Assembly (NCBI GenBank): GCA_018239895.1
Contig: JAFEGL010000003.1
Span: 1 to 64,000 of the forward strand
Source: Verrucomicrobiota bacterium
Lineage (GTDB): Bacteria > Chlamydiota > Chlamydiia > Chlamydiales > SM23-39
Length of the DNA stretch: 64,000 nt
Direction of reading: 5' to 3'
Of this stretch, positions 1 to 8,909 are shown piece by piece. The position numbers and the translations under genes are program-made. The notes under the pieces were generated by a model. It was given only the letters and a program-made list of their open reading frames with translations, did not search any database and was not told the origin of the DNA. Every line of letters starts with the position of its first letter. The first letter of the stretch is position 1.

Positions 1-57
1 TTTATTTCTCTGCGTCTCTCTATGCTCCTTTTACCTCTGCGCTGATCATTTTTCATG
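1..57 (+). repeat. Dispersed intergenic repeat, copy A
   Basis: This T/C-rich sequence upstream of pyrB carries the core CTCTGCGTCTCTCTA at 8-22, then ACCTCTGCGCTGATCA at 33-47. The same core occurs at 37261-37346, inverted at 37079-37183, and in a shortened form at 7852-7910. The copy probably begins before the window. It may be a mobile or structural intergenic repeat; nothing shows that it is transcribed as an RNA gene. Confidence 0.7.
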
Positions 58-121
58 CCGCTGAGAAGGAAAGAGCCATCTCCTTGCTTCAAGTTTTATT
101 TTTTGTTATCCTTGTTCCAGT

Positions 122-1033
122 ATGAAAAACAATTTGGCTGGCAGGGACCTGGTCTCCATCGACGATCTCTCGAAAGAGGAGATAGAGCATGTGCTCAAAA
201 CCGCGAGGGATTTGCACGAGCGGCCGCGGCCCGATTTGCTGAAAGGTTGTATTCTGGCGAGCTGCTTCTTTGAGCCCTCGACGAGAACGAGATTGTCGTT
301 CGAGTCGGCGATGCTGAGGCTCGGCGGGAATGTGATCGGTTTTTCGGAGGCTGGGACCACTTCGCATAAGAAGGGGGAATCGCTCGTCGATACGATGCGG
401 GTTGTCTCGAATTTCGCCGATGTCGTCGTCATCCGCCACCCGCTCGATGGCTCGGCGAGAGCCGCCGCCGATGTGTCGGATAAGCCGGTGATCAACGCGG
501 GCGACGGCGCCAATCAACATCCAAGCCAGACGCTGCTCGATTTGTACACGATTCGGGAGTGCCAAGGGAAGATCGAGGATCTCCATATTGCGCTTGCCGG
601 CGATCTGAAATATGCAAGGACGATCCATTCTTTGGCGCTGGCGCTCGCTCACTATCCTGTACGGCTCTATTTCGTCGCTCCTGAAGGGCTGGCATTGCCC
701 GATTCGATTTCGCAGGAGCTGAGACGCCATGGGATCAAATTTTCCTTCCACGCAAATTTGGAAGAGGTGCTGCCGAAGGTCGATATTTTCTACATGACCC
801 GGATCCAGAAAGAGCGGTTCCCCGACGCCGAAAAGTTTACGAATACGTGCATTTTGAAAAAAGGGATGCTCGGAAACTGCAAAAAGAATCTAAAAATCTT
901 GCATCCTCTGCCGAGAATCAACGAGATCGAAATCGGCGTCGACGACCATCCGGCCGCTCACTATTTTGAACAGGCGAAAAACGGAGTTCCGATCCGGATG
1001 GCCCTCCTCGCCCTTCTTTTGGGGAAATCATGA
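122..1033 (+). CDS. pyrB: Aspartate carbamoyltransferase catalytic chain
   Basis: PyrB condenses carbamoyl phosphate with aspartate, the committed step of pyrimidine synthesis in the cytoplasm. The 303-residue protein has the usual catalytic-chain length. It carries the carbamoyl-phosphate motif EPSTRTR (S53-T-R-T-R57) and the HPSQTLLD motif (H133-D140). The next gene, pyrI, overlaps it by the sequence ATGA and encodes the regulatory chain, so a class B-type holoenzyme with catalytic and regulatory subunits is expected. It is the first gene of a pyrB-I-C-D-E-F operon. No strong Shine-Dalgarno sequence is visible before the start. No carAB gene for carbamoyl phosphate lies in the window. Confidence 0.97.
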   Translation: MKNNLAGRDLVSIDDLSKEEIEHVLKTARDLHERPRPDLLKGCILASCFFEPSTRTRLSFESAMLRLGGNVIGFSEAGTTSHKKGESLVDTMRVVSNFADVVVIRHPLDGSARAAADVSDKPVINAGDGANQHPSQTLLDLYTIRECQGKIEDLHIALAGDLKYARTIHSLALALAHYPVRLYFVAPEGLALPDSISQELRRHGIKFSFHANLEEVLPKVDIFYMTRIQKERFPDAEKFTNTCILKKGMLGNCKKNLKILHPLPRINEIEIGVDDHPAAHYFEQAKNGVPIRMALLALLLGKS

Positions 1034-1497
1034 AGGAAAAAACCCTCTCCGTCTCGGCGATCAAAGAGGGTACGGTCATCGATCATATTGCGGCTGGCCA
1101 AGCGTTGAAAATCGTCCGCCTTTTGAAGCTGAACGCCCATGAACACCAGGTGACGCTCGGTCTCAATCTCAAGAGCGGCTCGATGGGACTCAAGGACATC
1201 ATCAAGGTCGAAAATATGCACTTGAACGAGCGGCAAGCGGCCCAGATCGCTGTGTTTTCTCCTTCAGCCACTGTCAACGTGATCGAAAACTACAAGGTGT
1301 CGAAGAAATTCCGGGTCGAGCTCCCCCGCGATATCGCTGGGATCCTTGTCTGTCCCAATCGGCAGTGCGTCACCCACGTTGAGCCGGTCTCTTCAGTTTT
1401 TATCGTCCAGGAGAACAACAGCCGAGTTGTTTTACGCTGCCGCTTCTGCGAAAAGAGCTTTTCGCGCGACGAGCTCCACGAGAAAGTCTATTTTTAG
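1030..1497 (+). CDS. pyrI: Aspartate carbamoyltransferase regulatory chain
   Basis: PyrI binds nucleotide effectors and joins catalytic trimers into the allosteric holoenzyme. The 155-residue protein has the N-terminal allosteric domain (it starts SVSAIKEGTVIDHI) and a C-terminal zinc domain. That domain has the spacing C-x4-C near CPNRQC and C-x2-C in CRFC, the four-cysteine site that contacts PyrB. Its start overlaps the pyrB stop by four bases, indicating translational coupling. Its presence implies feedback control of the pathway by CTP/ATP, a known property of this family. It ends convergently with a small minus-strand gene, overlapping by four bases. Confidence 0.96.
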   Translation: MKEKTLSVSAIKEGTVIDHIAAGQALKIVRLLKLNAHEHQVTLGLNLKSGSMGLKDIIKVENMHLNERQAAQIAVFSPSATVNVIENYKVSKKFRVELPRDIAGILVCPNRQCVTHVEPVSSVFIVQENNSRVVLRCRFCEKSFSRDELHEKVYF

Positions 1498-1745
1498 ACG
1501 TTTTTTTGATAGTCTGCCCCTACCAATTGTTTAAAAACCTTAGCAACGCTCTTTTCAGATTTCAGAGCCAAACAACATTGGAACCGGTGAAGAGGCGACG
1601 CAAATAACCGCCCGATTAATTTGCCCCCCTTGCTTTCCATGAAGGCTCTCATTTTCCCATCCGTTTTGAATTCAAGGACAAAGTTTTTAGAATCTACTAC
1701 GTATATTTTCTCGAGTCCGTCAATTTTGGGCACTTTCGCTATCAT
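1494..1745 (-). CDS. Hypothetical 83-residue protein
   Basis: This small open frame sits alone on the minus strand between pyrI and pyrC. An AGAGGA ribosome-binding site lies six bases upstream of its ATG, which is why I regard it as real. The protein is basic and mixed alpha/beta in appearance (starts MIAKVPKIDGLEKIYVVD), with two adjacent cysteines (QCCLA) in the middle. No signal peptide, membrane segment or known motif is visible. Its 3' end overlaps the pyrI stop codon. Its function is unknown. Confidence 0.6.
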   Translation of the reverse strand: MIAKVPKIDGLEKIYVVDSKNFVLEFKTDGKMRAFMESKGGKLIGRLFASPLHRFQCCLALKSEKSVAKVFKQLVGADYQKNV

Positions 1746-1838
1746 ATTATTCCTCTATCAAGGACGAATAGTTTAGAGGAACCGATCATTTTATGTGAAG
1801 CTTGTGCAGAACTCCCTTTCGCCGGTATAAATGAAGCC

Positions 1839-3062
1839 ATGATTGAAATTCGGAAAGTTCAGACAAGCGATGGCCATCGGATCGACCTCTTTCTCGAGAG
1901 TTCGGAAAGCCGAGTCATCGATGCAAAGCATCTGATGCTGTTCCCTGCGCTGATCGATCCCCATGTCCATTTCCGGGTGCCGGGCGGCGAACATAAAGAG
2001 ACCTGGGAAACAGGGGCGATGGCCGCCATCGCAGGGGGCGTTACAACTGTCTTCGATATGCCGAACAATACTCCCTCTTGCATCACGAAAGAGCGGCTTG
2101 CCGATAAACGGGCGCTCGTCGAACAGCAGCTGAAAAGAGTCGATATTCCACTCCGCCACTACTTTTACCTCGGCGCAGATCGGAACCATTTGAAGGAAAT
2201 CCCGAGAACAGAACAAGAGATCGTCGGCCTCAAGATCTACATGGGATCTTCGACGGGCGATCTTCTGATGAACGACCGAGAAGCGCTCGAGGAGGCGTTC
2301 AGGATCGCTGCCGAAAGCGATGTGATCGTCGCTGTCCACGCTGAAGATGAAGAGCTGATCCAGATCCGGAAAAAAGAGTTCGCCGGACAAACTGACCCGA
2401 AATATCACTCGTTTATCCGGAGCAATTTGGCTGCGGCCAAAGCGGTCGAACTGGCGATCCATCTCGCTGAAAAATATGGGGCTCGCCTCTACGTGGTCCA
2501 CACGAGCACGAGGGAAGAGCTCGATCTGATCCGGAGAGCGAAAAATAAGGGGCTGCCGGTCTTTGCCGAAGCGGCGCCGCACCATCTTTTCCTGGACGAT
2601 GAAGCTTACCAGGAAATGGGGACAAAGGCCCTTGTCAACCCGCCGCTGAGATCGAGCAAAGATACTGAGGCGCTCTGGGAAGCGATCGAGGATGAGACGA
2701 TCGATACGATCGGCACCGATCATGCGCCCCATACGCTGGCCGAAAAAATGAAACCGTTCGGAGCGGCTCCATCGGGATTCCCGTCGATAGAGCTCTATTT
2801 TCCGCTCCTGCTCGACGCGTATCACAAAAAGAAGCTGTCGCTCGAACAGATCGTCTCGCTGACGCACACGCGGCCGCAAGAAATTTTCCGGCTTCCAATC
2901 AACGACGATGTAGTTCTCGTCGATCTCGAAAAAGTGAAGACAATAGACAACGAGCATCTAAAAACGAAGGCAAAGTGGTCTCCCTACGCCGGCTGGACGC
3001 TGAAAGGTTGGCCCCGCTATACAATCGCCAACGGCAAACTGTTCGATTTGGAAAAACTATGA
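1839..3062 (+). CDS. pyrC: Dihydroorotase
   Basis: PyrC cyclises carbamoyl aspartate to dihydroorotate. The 407-residue protein is the class I amidohydrolase type. The metal-binding DPHVHFR motif is at residues 40-46 (H42, H44), followed by the glycine-rich GAMAAIAGGVTTVFDMPN segment and the C-terminal GTDHAPHT motif, whose aspartate is the catalytic base. The start codon follows a 341-base gap after pyrI that holds a minus-strand small gene, so pyrC may have its own promoter. The stop overlaps the pyrD start (ATGA), making pyrC-D-E-F one translationally coupled unit. Confidence 0.95.
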   Translation: MIEIRKVQTSDGHRIDLFLESSESRVIDAKHLMLFPALIDPHVHFRVPGGEHKETWETGAMAAIAGGVTTVFDMPNNTPSCITKERLADKRALVEQQLKRVDIPLRHYFYLGADRNHLKEIPRTEQEIVGLKIYMGSSTGDLLMNDREALEEAFRIAAESDVIVAVHAEDEELIQIRKKEFAGQTDPKYHSFIRSNLAAAKAVELAIHLAEKYGARLYVVHTSTREELDLIRRAKNKGLPVFAEAAPHHLFLDDEAYQEMGTKALVNPPLRSSKDTEALWEAIEDETIDTIGTDHAPHTLAEKMKPFGAAPSGFPSIELYFPLLLDAYHKKKLSLEQIVSLTHTRPQEIFRLPINDDVVLVDLEKVKTIDNEHLKTKAKWSPYAGWTLKGWPRYTIANGKLFDLEKL

Positions 3063-4117
3063 AGCATCTCCCGCCTCGGTGGCACCCCGATCATCCGGCC
3101 ATCTACGACATCGGCAAATCGTACGCCGTCAACGCGGCTGAAGGCCCCTTTTTTCAGGGTCAGATTCCCAAGAGACCTCATCCGAACCGGTGGATCGATT
3201 TTCTCGGCTTTAAAGTCCGCTCGCCGATCGGCGTTCCGGCAGGACCGCTCCTCAACTCGCGTTGGATCTCTTTGGCGGGGAAGTTGGGCTACGATCTCCC
3301 AGTCTATAAGACGATCCGAAGTTTCGCCCATCCAGGGCACGCGCTCCCCAACATGGTGTACGTCGAGACAGACGGCCCCCGAGCCGCTCACCAAATTGGA
3401 GAGCCTCCTTCCGATCTCTCCCACCTCACCGTCACCAACTCGTTCGGCATGCCCTCTAAGTCCCCCGATTTCCTTTTGGAAGATATCGGCCGGGCCCAAG
3501 AATCCCTCGGAGAGGGGCAGCTCCTCATTGTTTCTGTCGTTGGGACGCCGAACCATGGCGTCAGCTTCGCCGAGGATTTTGTGAGGGCCGCCATGATCGC
3601 GAAAGAGGCGGGAGCGAAAGTGATCGAGGCCAATTTCTCCTGCCCGAATGTCGGCAAAGCGGAGGGGTGCCTCTACATGTCCCCCGAATCGGTCGGTGTT
3701 TTTGCGTCGGCTTTGGTGAAGGCGATCCGGCCCGTCCCGCTCATCTTGAAAGTAGGCCTCTTTGACAACCCGGAACAGATGAAACAGGTCTTTTTAGCGG
3801 CCGCACGAGCTGGCGCAAGGGCCGTCTGCGGCATCAACTCAGTCAGCATGCAAGTGCAGCCTCCTCTCGGCGAAGGGCGCGCTTCAAGCGGCGTCTGCGG
3901 CGCAGCGATCCGGCCTCAAGCGGTCCAGTTCATCAAAGAGGCCGTAGAGCTCAATCAACGGGAGCGGCTCGGCCTCACCCTCATGGGATGCGGCGGAATC
4001 GTAGAACCCGGACATTTCGACGAATTTTTAACCGCCGGCGCAACGATTGCCATGGTGGCGACCGGGATGATGTGGGATCCCTATCTCGCCCTTCGCTGGC
4101 ACGGGAGCCATCCATGA
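3059..4117 (+). CDS. pyrD: Dihydroorotate dehydrogenase, class 1-like
   Basis: PyrD oxidises dihydroorotate to orotate on an FMN. I start it at the ATG overlapping the pyrC stop, giving 352 residues, rather than at an upstream in-frame start inside pyrC. The motif NFSCPNVG carries a cysteine at residue 195 where class 1 enzymes have the catalytic base (class 2 has serine). FMN-loop segments GINSVS and MGCGGI are present, and the C-terminus has ATGMMWDP. There is no N-terminal membrane helix and no adjacent pyrK, so the electron acceptor is not evident: it could be fumarate, or NAD through another partner. The stop overlaps pyrE by ATGA. Confidence 0.9.
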   Translation: MKHLPPRWHPDHPAIYDIGKSYAVNAAEGPFFQGQIPKRPHPNRWIDFLGFKVRSPIGVPAGPLLNSRWISLAGKLGYDLPVYKTIRSFAHPGHALPNMVYVETDGPRAAHQIGEPPSDLSHLTVTNSFGMPSKSPDFLLEDIGRAQESLGEGQLLIVSVVGTPNHGVSFAEDFVRAAMIAKEAGAKVIEANFSCPNVGKAEGCLYMSPESVGVFASALVKAIRPVPLILKVGLFDNPEQMKQVFLAAARAGARAVCGINSVSMQVQPPLGEGRASSGVCGAAIRPQAVQFIKEAVELNQRERLGLTLMGCGGIVEPGHFDEFLTAGATIAMVATGMMWDPYLALRWHGSHP

Positions 4118-4716
4118 AAGTGCGCGCTATCATCCATCGACTTTTTGAAATCGGCGCGGTCCGTTTTGGGACCTTTACGCTGAAAAGCGGAATCGTCTCC
4201 CCCGTCTACATCGACCTCCGGCTGACGATTTCCGATCCGAAGCTGCTCGTAACGATTGCCGAAGCGCTCCATGAGGCGGCGCGCAGCACCTCTTACGATC
4301 TCCTCTGCGGCGTCCCCTACACGGCGCTCCCCTTTGCGACCGCCATCTCGATCCAGCACAACGTCCCGATGATCTTGCGGCGCAAAGAGAAAAAAGAGTA
4401 TGGGACGGGGCGCCTTCTCGAAGGGATTTATACGAAGGGGCAAAAATGCCTCATCGTCGAGGATGTGATTACGTCGGGGGCCAGCATCGGCGAAACGGCC
4501 GAGCCGCTCAGAGCCGAGGGGCTCACCGTCACCGACGCCGTCGTCCTCGTCGATCGGGAGCAGGGCGGTCTCCGCTCGCTCGCTGCAAAAGGGATCCGAG
4601 TCCATCCCGTCTGCACCCTCTCGATGATCGTCAAAGAACTCCTCCAGGAACACATCATCGACGAGCCGATGGCCGCCTCTGTAGCCGAATTCATCCGAAC
4701 CCACCAGACAGCATGA
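4114..4716 (+). CDS. pyrE: Orotate phosphoribosyltransferase
   Basis: PyrE joins orotate to PRPP to give OMP. I start it at the ATG overlapping the pyrD stop, for 200 residues. The PRPP-binding motif [12 protein letters not shown] lies at residues 113-124 and the loop [10 protein letters not shown] at 89-98. From memory, segments such as [23 protein letters not shown] and VLVDREQGG closely resemble the OPRT half of animal UMP synthase as well as some bacterial enzymes. pyrF follows with a four-base overlap in the same order as the domains of UMP synthase. PyrE and PyrF could therefore act as a complex. Confidence 0.95.
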   Translation: MKVRAIIHRLFEIGAVRFGTFTLKSGIVSPVYIDLRLTISDPKLLVTIAEALHEAARSTSYDLLCGVPYTALPFATAISIQHNVPMILRRKEKKEYGTGRLLEGIYTKGQKCLIVEDVITSGASIGETAEPLRAEGLTVTDAVVLVDREQGGLRSLAAKGIRVHPVCTLSMIVKELLQEHIIDEPMAASVAEFIRTHQTA

Positions 4717-5492
4717 CAGAACAAATCAGCTTCCTCAAAAGAGCTTCCCTCACCCGCCATCCACTGTCGCAGCGGCTCTTCAAACTGATGGAGGACAAGA
4801 AGACGAATCTCGCCCTCGCAGCCGACATCTCGACGCAAAGAGAAGTGCTCCAACTCGCCGAGGTGATCGGCCCCCACATCTGCCTATTCAAGACCCACGT
4901 CGACATCCTCTCCGACTTCACCCCCGATTTTGGCATCGAGCTCCGAAAAATCGCCAATCGGCACAACTTTCTTATCTTTGAGGACCGGAAATTCGCCGAC
5001 ATCGGACAAACAGTCTCCCTGCAATATTCGGGAGGCATCTACCGAATCTCCGATTGGGCCGACATCGTGAACGCCCACATCGTCCCCGGCCCCGGCATTA
5101 TCGACGGGCTTAAAGTGATCGGCGAACCGAAAGGACAAGGGCTCCTCCTCCTCGCCGAAATGAGTTCAGCAGGCACCGTCGCCAAGGGATCTTACACACG
5201 CAAAGCGGTCGAGTTCGCCGAGCAATATCCCGAATATGTAATGGGGTTCATCTCCCTCAAAAAGATCTCCGACAACCCCGGCTTCATCCACATGACGCCC
5301 GGCGTAAAACTCCGTCCAGGGAAAGATTCACTCGGCCAAAGATACAGAACAGTCGACCAGATCATCGGAAAAAATTACAGCGACATCGCCATCGTGGGCC
5401 GAGACATCACCCACTCAGAAAACCCGCTCGGCCAGGCGGTACTCTACCGTGAAAGAGCCTGGAACGCCTACACTTCAAGCCGAAAGATATGA
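4713..5492 (+). CDS. pyrF: Orotidine-5'-phosphate decarboxylase, eukaryotic UMPS/URA3 type
   Basis: PyrF decarboxylates OMP to UMP, the end of the pathway. The 259-residue protein has the catalytic array [10 protein letters not shown] at 89-98 (D91, K93, D96) and the upstream FKTHVDIL segment at 59-66. These motifs, together with AEMSSAG, LTPGV-like MTPGVKL and the GRDI phosphate loop, match the group containing yeast Ura3 and the C-terminal half of human UMP synthase rather than the short E. coli-type PyrF. The first 25 residues look like the linker found in the fused enzymes. It ends next to a palindromic repeat element. Confidence 0.93.
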   Translation: MTEQISFLKRASLTRHPLSQRLFKLMEDKKTNLALAADISTQREVLQLAEVIGPHICLFKTHVDILSDFTPDFGIELRKIANRHNFLIFEDRKFADIGQTVSLQYSGGIYRISDWADIVNAHIVPGPGIIDGLKVIGEPKGQGLLLLAEMSSAGTVAKGSYTRKAVEFAEQYPEYVMGFISLKKISDNPGFIHMTPGVKLRPGKDSLGQRYRTVDQIIGKNYSDIAIVGRDITHSENPLGQAVLYRERAWNAYTSSRKI

Positions 5493-5655
5493 ATCTATCC
5501 GCAAAGTCCTTTGGGCCATCCCGAGTTTCGGCCGGCGCTTTTCAAAAGAAAAGCCGAGGCCATATCACCGTCCCGATATTGACCTCGGCTTTTCTCTTGA
5601 AAATCGCTCGCCCGAATTCTCGGGCTTGCCGCAAATTACTTTACGGATAGATTCA
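5490..5655. repeat. Long imperfect palindrome between pyrF and a glycosyltransferase gene
   Basis: The element consists of two roughly 80-base arms that are about 80% complementary by hand alignment. The best part is a 21-base inverted repeat with one mismatch (5539-5559 and 5583-5603), containing AAAAGCCGAGG and its complement. A smaller hairpin GCCCGA-ATTC-TCGGGC lies at 5610-5625. Both outer ends read TGAATCTATCCG towards the centre. A related, partly deleted copy is at 17461-17578. It could fold as a bidirectional terminator or be a non-autonomous mobile element. Confidence 0.8.
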
Positions 5656-6639
5656 ATGAAAAAACAAGATGGCCGGGTCTGCATCATCCTTCTCAACTGG
5701 AACGGGAAAAAGGACACTCTCGAATGTCTCGAATCGCTCGAAAAAGTCACCTACTCCCGCTTCCAGACGATCGTCGTCGACAACGGTTCGACCGACGATT
5801 CAGTAGACTCAATCCGAGCCGCCTATCCCAACATTCCCCTCTTTGAAACAAAAGCCAACCTCGGTTTTGCCGGCGGCAACAATGTGGGGATCGAGTGGGC
5901 CCTCTCCAAGCCGTTCGAATGGATTTTGCTTCTCAACAACGACACGACCGTCGCCCCCGATTTCCTCGATAGGTTCTTAGAAGCAGCTGCGGAAAAAAAA
6001 GCCAAAGTGCTCGGCGCAAAAATCTATCGCTACCAAGATCGGCGCCGGATCGACCATTTCGGAGGTTACTGGAATCCCAAAATCGCCGAGTTTGAATCGC
6101 ATGGGGCGGACGAGATTGATGACGGGATCGGCTATGAAGATATGAGGCAGGTCGACTACGTCACCGGCTGCGCCCTTCTGATGCACAAGTCTGTTCCTGA
6201 AAAAATTGGCCTTCTCGAGCCCCGCTTTTTCCTCTACTGGGAAGAGACGGACTATTGCTACCGGGCCCGCCGCGCCGGCTTCGAGATCTGGATAGCGCCG
6301 CAGGCTCATGTCTACCACAAGGTCTCCTCCTCCTTCACTGGAGGCAAGCCCCATATGCAGTACTTCTGGTGGAGAAGCCGCCTCCTCTGGATTGCCCGCA
6401 ACTGCACACCCGACGAGAAAAAGGCCCTCTACAAAAGAGTGGTCCTCCCAGAACTCGCCAAATTCCTCCGACACTACCTCCTCAAGTCGGCCCAAAACGG
6501 CCTCCTCGCCCTTCTCGGTCGTTCCGACCCGGCCCGGTCGCAAAAGGTGCGCCGCTACAAGGCAGGCCTCGCCGGCGCGCTCCACTACTTCCTGGGTAGA
6601 TTCGGCAATTGCCCCGATTGGGTAATCCGCAAAAAATAA
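5656..6639 (+). CDS. Family 2 glycosyltransferase (rhamnosyltransferase-like)
   Basis: The protein is predicted to transfer a nucleotide-activated sugar to a surface glycan. I start it at 5656 (327 residues), because the upstream extension would be read from the palindromic repeat. The GT-A fold begins at once with VCIILLNWNGK, followed by VVDNGSTDDS, the NLGFAGGNN loop and the metal-binding LLLNNDTT. Further on are VTGCALL and the EETDYCYRAR acceptor motif, typical of RfbN/WcaA-like enzymes. No membrane segment is obvious. The dTDP-rhamnose genes at 37-40 kb could supply its donor, but that is inference. A strong terminator follows immediately. Confidence 0.85.
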   Translation: MKKQDGRVCIILLNWNGKKDTLECLESLEKVTYSRFQTIVVDNGSTDDSVDSIRAAYPNIPLFETKANLGFAGGNNVGIEWALSKPFEWILLLNNDTTVAPDFLDRFLEAAAEKKAKVLGAKIYRYQDRRRIDHFGGYWNPKIAEFESHGADEIDDGIGYEDMRQVDYVTGCALLMHKSVPEKIGLLEPRFFLYWEETDYCYRARRAGFEIWIAPQAHVYHKVSSSFTGGKPHMQYFWWRSRLLWIARNCTPDEKKALYKRVVLPELAKFLRHYLLKSAQNGLLALLGRSDPARSQKVRRYKAGLAGALHYFLGRFGNCPDWVIRKK

Positions 6640-6676
6640 AAGACCTTCCCCCGCAAGAGAGAAGGTCTTTTTTTTT
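6639..6676 (+). terminator. Rho-independent terminator after the glycosyltransferase
   Basis: AAAGACCTTC (6639-6648) pairs perfectly with GAAGGTCTTT (6661-6670), followed by a run of T. It overlaps the stop codon and also lies just beyond the 3' end of the convergent minus-strand gene. Confidence 0.9.
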
Positions 6677-6694
6677 AACTGCGCGAGCAGCTTC

Positions 6695-7654
6695 TTAGTC
6701 GTGGCCTCGCGCGAACCTTTTTGCCCTTTCTTCAGAGCAAGGTTTGTAGTGCTCGTCTAACGCTTGTTGTCGATCATTTTCGTACTTTGTCAGTCTTGCG
6801 TCTTTTCTCGCCCAGTAGTCATGCAATGCTTTTCCAGATTCCTGAGTCCTTCTGAGAGGAGCCCCATTTACAGAGGATTTCTCCTTTCCAAACGAAATGG
6901 TAATCGTATCGCCTTGAGCGGCGACCGATTCTGGTATTTCCGCTACGAGCGAAGGAGAAGGGTTATTGGCTTGCCAGCTTTCGTATTCTGCTTGAAGTGT
7001 AGCCATTCTTCCTGCAGTTATACGTGCAGTATTCGGGCAGCGATAGTCATAGTCTTTGGTATTCAAATCTGTATTTGGGATTTCTTGGAACTTTGGTGCT
7101 TCTGGCAATGATCCCGATACAAGTTTCATATCTGGGCCATAAACTGGACCATTGTGTTTTGGCGTTTGAGTACCACTCAAGATGACGGGAATTGCGATAG
7201 CAGCGATCAAAATACCGACGCCGAGCATTTTTAACCAAGGAGTCGATTGCTTCGGAGCCATTTCTACAGGTTCTATTTCAGTAAGCACCTCATCGAAATA
7301 ATCGACTAAGTTCTCTGATCCCAATTCTTTAGCCTCAGTTAGAACTTTTCTGCACATCGAAGGATCAGATTTAAACTGCTCCAAGACCTCGTCAACAGCA
7401 TCATTGAGTTCAGCTTCGTTTACGACTTCCTCATTAGACTCAGCAACAACTTCTCTTAAAAGTGCCAAAATGGCCTTCTCAGAAGGAGAGGCTGAGGATT
7501 CGTTGAAGAGAGGGATTGCTCTACCGGTCAGGTTTTTATAAACAGCCGAATACTTACTAAAAGAAACATTTACTAACGGTTTATTTGCAGAAGGCTCTGC
7601 TCTTGGCTGTACGGGCGCTGAAGAAAAGTCCCCTGATACGGTTCTCAATGACAT
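6695..7654 (-). CDS. Hypothetical single-span membrane protein
   Basis: The 319-residue product has no family that I recognise. A polar, serine-rich N-terminal half (residues 1-140, with acidic helical stretches) precedes one transmembrane segment around residues 145-162 (LGVGILIAAIAIPVILSG). A C-terminal region of about 150 residues follows, rich in charged residues and ending RAKRFARGHD. An AAAGGTG ribosome-binding site precedes the ATG by six bases. It is monocistronic, with an AT-rich 370-base region upstream. Its layout is compatible with an inclusion- or envelope-associated chlamydial protein, but this is only inference. Confidence 0.7.
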   Translation of the reverse strand: MSLRTVSGDFSSAPVQPRAEPSANKPLVNVSFSKYSAVYKNLTGRAIPLFNESSASPSEKAILALLREVVAESNEEVVNEAELNDAVDEVLEQFKSDPSMCRKVLTEAKELGSENLVDYFDEVLTEIEPVEMAPKQSTPWLKMLGVGILIAAIAIPVILSGTQTPKHNGPVYGPDMKLVSGSLPEAPKFQEIPNTDLNTKDYDYRCPNTARITAGRMATLQAEYESWQANNPSPSLVAEIPESVAAQGDTITISFGKEKSSVNGAPLRRTQESGKALHDYWARKDARLTKYENDRQQALDEHYKPCSEERAKRFARGHD

Positions 7655-7851
7655 AAATCACACCTTTGTTTTTCGGAATAAATTATAATAAAACAAAAAC
7701 ATAATTACAACTTTAAACATATTTTACACAAGCGTTAAATAATATACTTTAAATAACATTGTTTTTTAAATGTCAGCCCAGAGTAGAACATTTAAATTCT
7801 TGCCCCCTTCAGACCATTTTAAAGTAACGGTTCAAGCAGACCTCTCTTTCT

Positions 7852-7910
7852 CCGGGCAGGGTTCCGGATTTTTTATTTTCTCTGTCTCTCTCGCTGATCA
7901 TTTTTTCAGG
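7852..7910 (+). repeat. Dispersed intergenic repeat, shortened copy D
   Basis: CCGGGCAGGG at 7852-7861 is followed by TCTCTGTCTCTC and CGCTGATCA, the same order of blocks as in the copies at 37079-37346. The middle CTCCTTTTACCTCTG block is missing. The stretch from 7655 to 8024 otherwise holds only AT-rich sequence and the sctJ promoter. Confidence 0.65.
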
Positions 7911-7972
7911 TTTTAAATTAGCGCCGTTGCTCTTCACAACAGCGGAACAATTTTTCTTTTAGAAGGTGAGTC

Positions 7973-8002
7973 TTGCAAAGCGAGTGGGTTTATTGATATA
8001 AG
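7973..8002 (+). promoter_or_regulatory. Putative sigma-70-type promoter of the T3SS operon
   Basis: TTGCAA (-35, 7973-7978) and TATAAG (-10, 7997-8002) are separated by 18 bases and lie about 25 bases before the sctJ start. Confidence 0.5.
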
Positions 8003-8024
8003 TGGAGTAGGTACCTGTTCGGAT

Positions 8025-8909
8025 GTGCATTCTATGATTCACCATTTGTTTAAACTCATTTCACTTGTTGCCCTTCTCATCCTTGCGAGCTGCTCGACAA
8101 ACCACACCATCGTCAACAATTTGGACGAGCGGGAGGCGAACGAAATCGTCGTCTTCCTCGCTTCGAAAAATATCGTGGCGCAGAAAGTGGTCGCGGCGGC
8201 TACTGGAGTCGGCGCGCAAGGCCCCTCGAATATGTTCAACATCTCGGTGGCCGCCGATCGGGCGACCGATGCGATGGCTATCTTGAACCGATACGGTCTT
8301 CCTCGGAGAAAAGGGACCAGCTTGCTCGAGCTTTTCGCCAAGTCGGGACTGATGTCGACCGATCGGGAGGAGACGATCCGCTACCAAGCAGGTCTTGCTG
8401 AAGAGTTGAAAAACACAATCCGGAAAATCGACGGAGTTCTCGACGCCGATGTGCAAATCTCCTTCCCCCCCACTGAAACAGCCCCCGGAGCTGCGCCGCA
8501 GAGGCCGACCGCCGCCGTCTACATCAAGCATCAGGGAGTTTTGGAAGACCCGAATAGCCATGTCGAGATGAAGATCAAGAGATTGGTCTCCTCCAGCGTC
8601 CAAAACCTCGATATGAACAGCGTCTCGGTGATCTCAGATAGATCGAAATTCGCCGACATTGTTTTGGAACCGAACGGAGAACCGGTCGGGATGAGAAACC
8701 AGCAGCAGGCCTACGTCAGCATTTGGAACATTGTGATGACGAAAGGATCGCTGTCGAAATTCCGCTGGATTTTCTTCACGATGATCATTTTGCTTCTCCT
8801 CTTCGGAACAGCTCTCGGATACATGATCTACCAGTTCTATCCACAGATGAAACTTCCCTTCCGGAAGCCAAAATCTTCAGAAACCCAAGAACCTGAATTG
8901 AAAATTTGA
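8025..8909 (+). CDS. sctJ: Type III secretion inner-membrane ring lipoprotein SctJ (CdsJ)
   Basis: SctJ forms the periplasmic inner ring of the injectisome base. The product has a lipoprotein signal ending at LILASC, the family's ring-building motifs with YscJ-like text such as VNNLDEREANEIVVFL, and a C-terminal transmembrane helix around residues 242-265 (WIFFTMIILLLLF). That is the usual YscJ/MxiJ/FliF-like architecture. I give the GTG start at 8025; an ATG nine bases later is equally possible. It opens a compact cluster sctJ-K-L-R-S-T in the chlamydial order, with a stop/start overlap to the next gene. Confidence 0.92.
   Translation: MHSMIHHLFKLISLVALLILASCSTNHTIVNNLDEREANEIVVFLASKNIVAQKVVAAATGVGAQGPSNMFNISVAADRATDAMAILNRYGLPRRKGTSLLELFAKSGLMSTDREETIRYQAGLAEELKNTIRKIDGVLDADVQISFPPTETAPGAAPQRPTAAVYIKHQGVLEDPNSHVEMKIKRLVSSSVQNLDMNSVSVISDRSKFADIVLEPNGEPVGMRNQQQAYVSIWNIVMTKGSLSKFRWIFFTMIILLLLFGTALGYMIYQFYPQMKLPFRKPKSSETQEPELKI

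Noticed and set aside
89..751. Long minus-strand open frame opposite pyrB (220 codons)
   Set aside because: It is antisense to a clear pyrB reading frame, has Arg-rich low-complexity composition and no ribosome-binding site; it is a shadow of G+C-rich coding sequence.
3017..3556. Minus-strand open frames opposite pyrD, pyrC and pyrE
   Set aside because: They are fully contained in well-supported genes and show no protein motif or start signal.
5449..5655. N-terminal extension of the glycosyltransferase from 5449
   Set aside because: The extra residues translate the palindromic repeat, while the GT-A fold starts right after 5656, so I use the shorter form.
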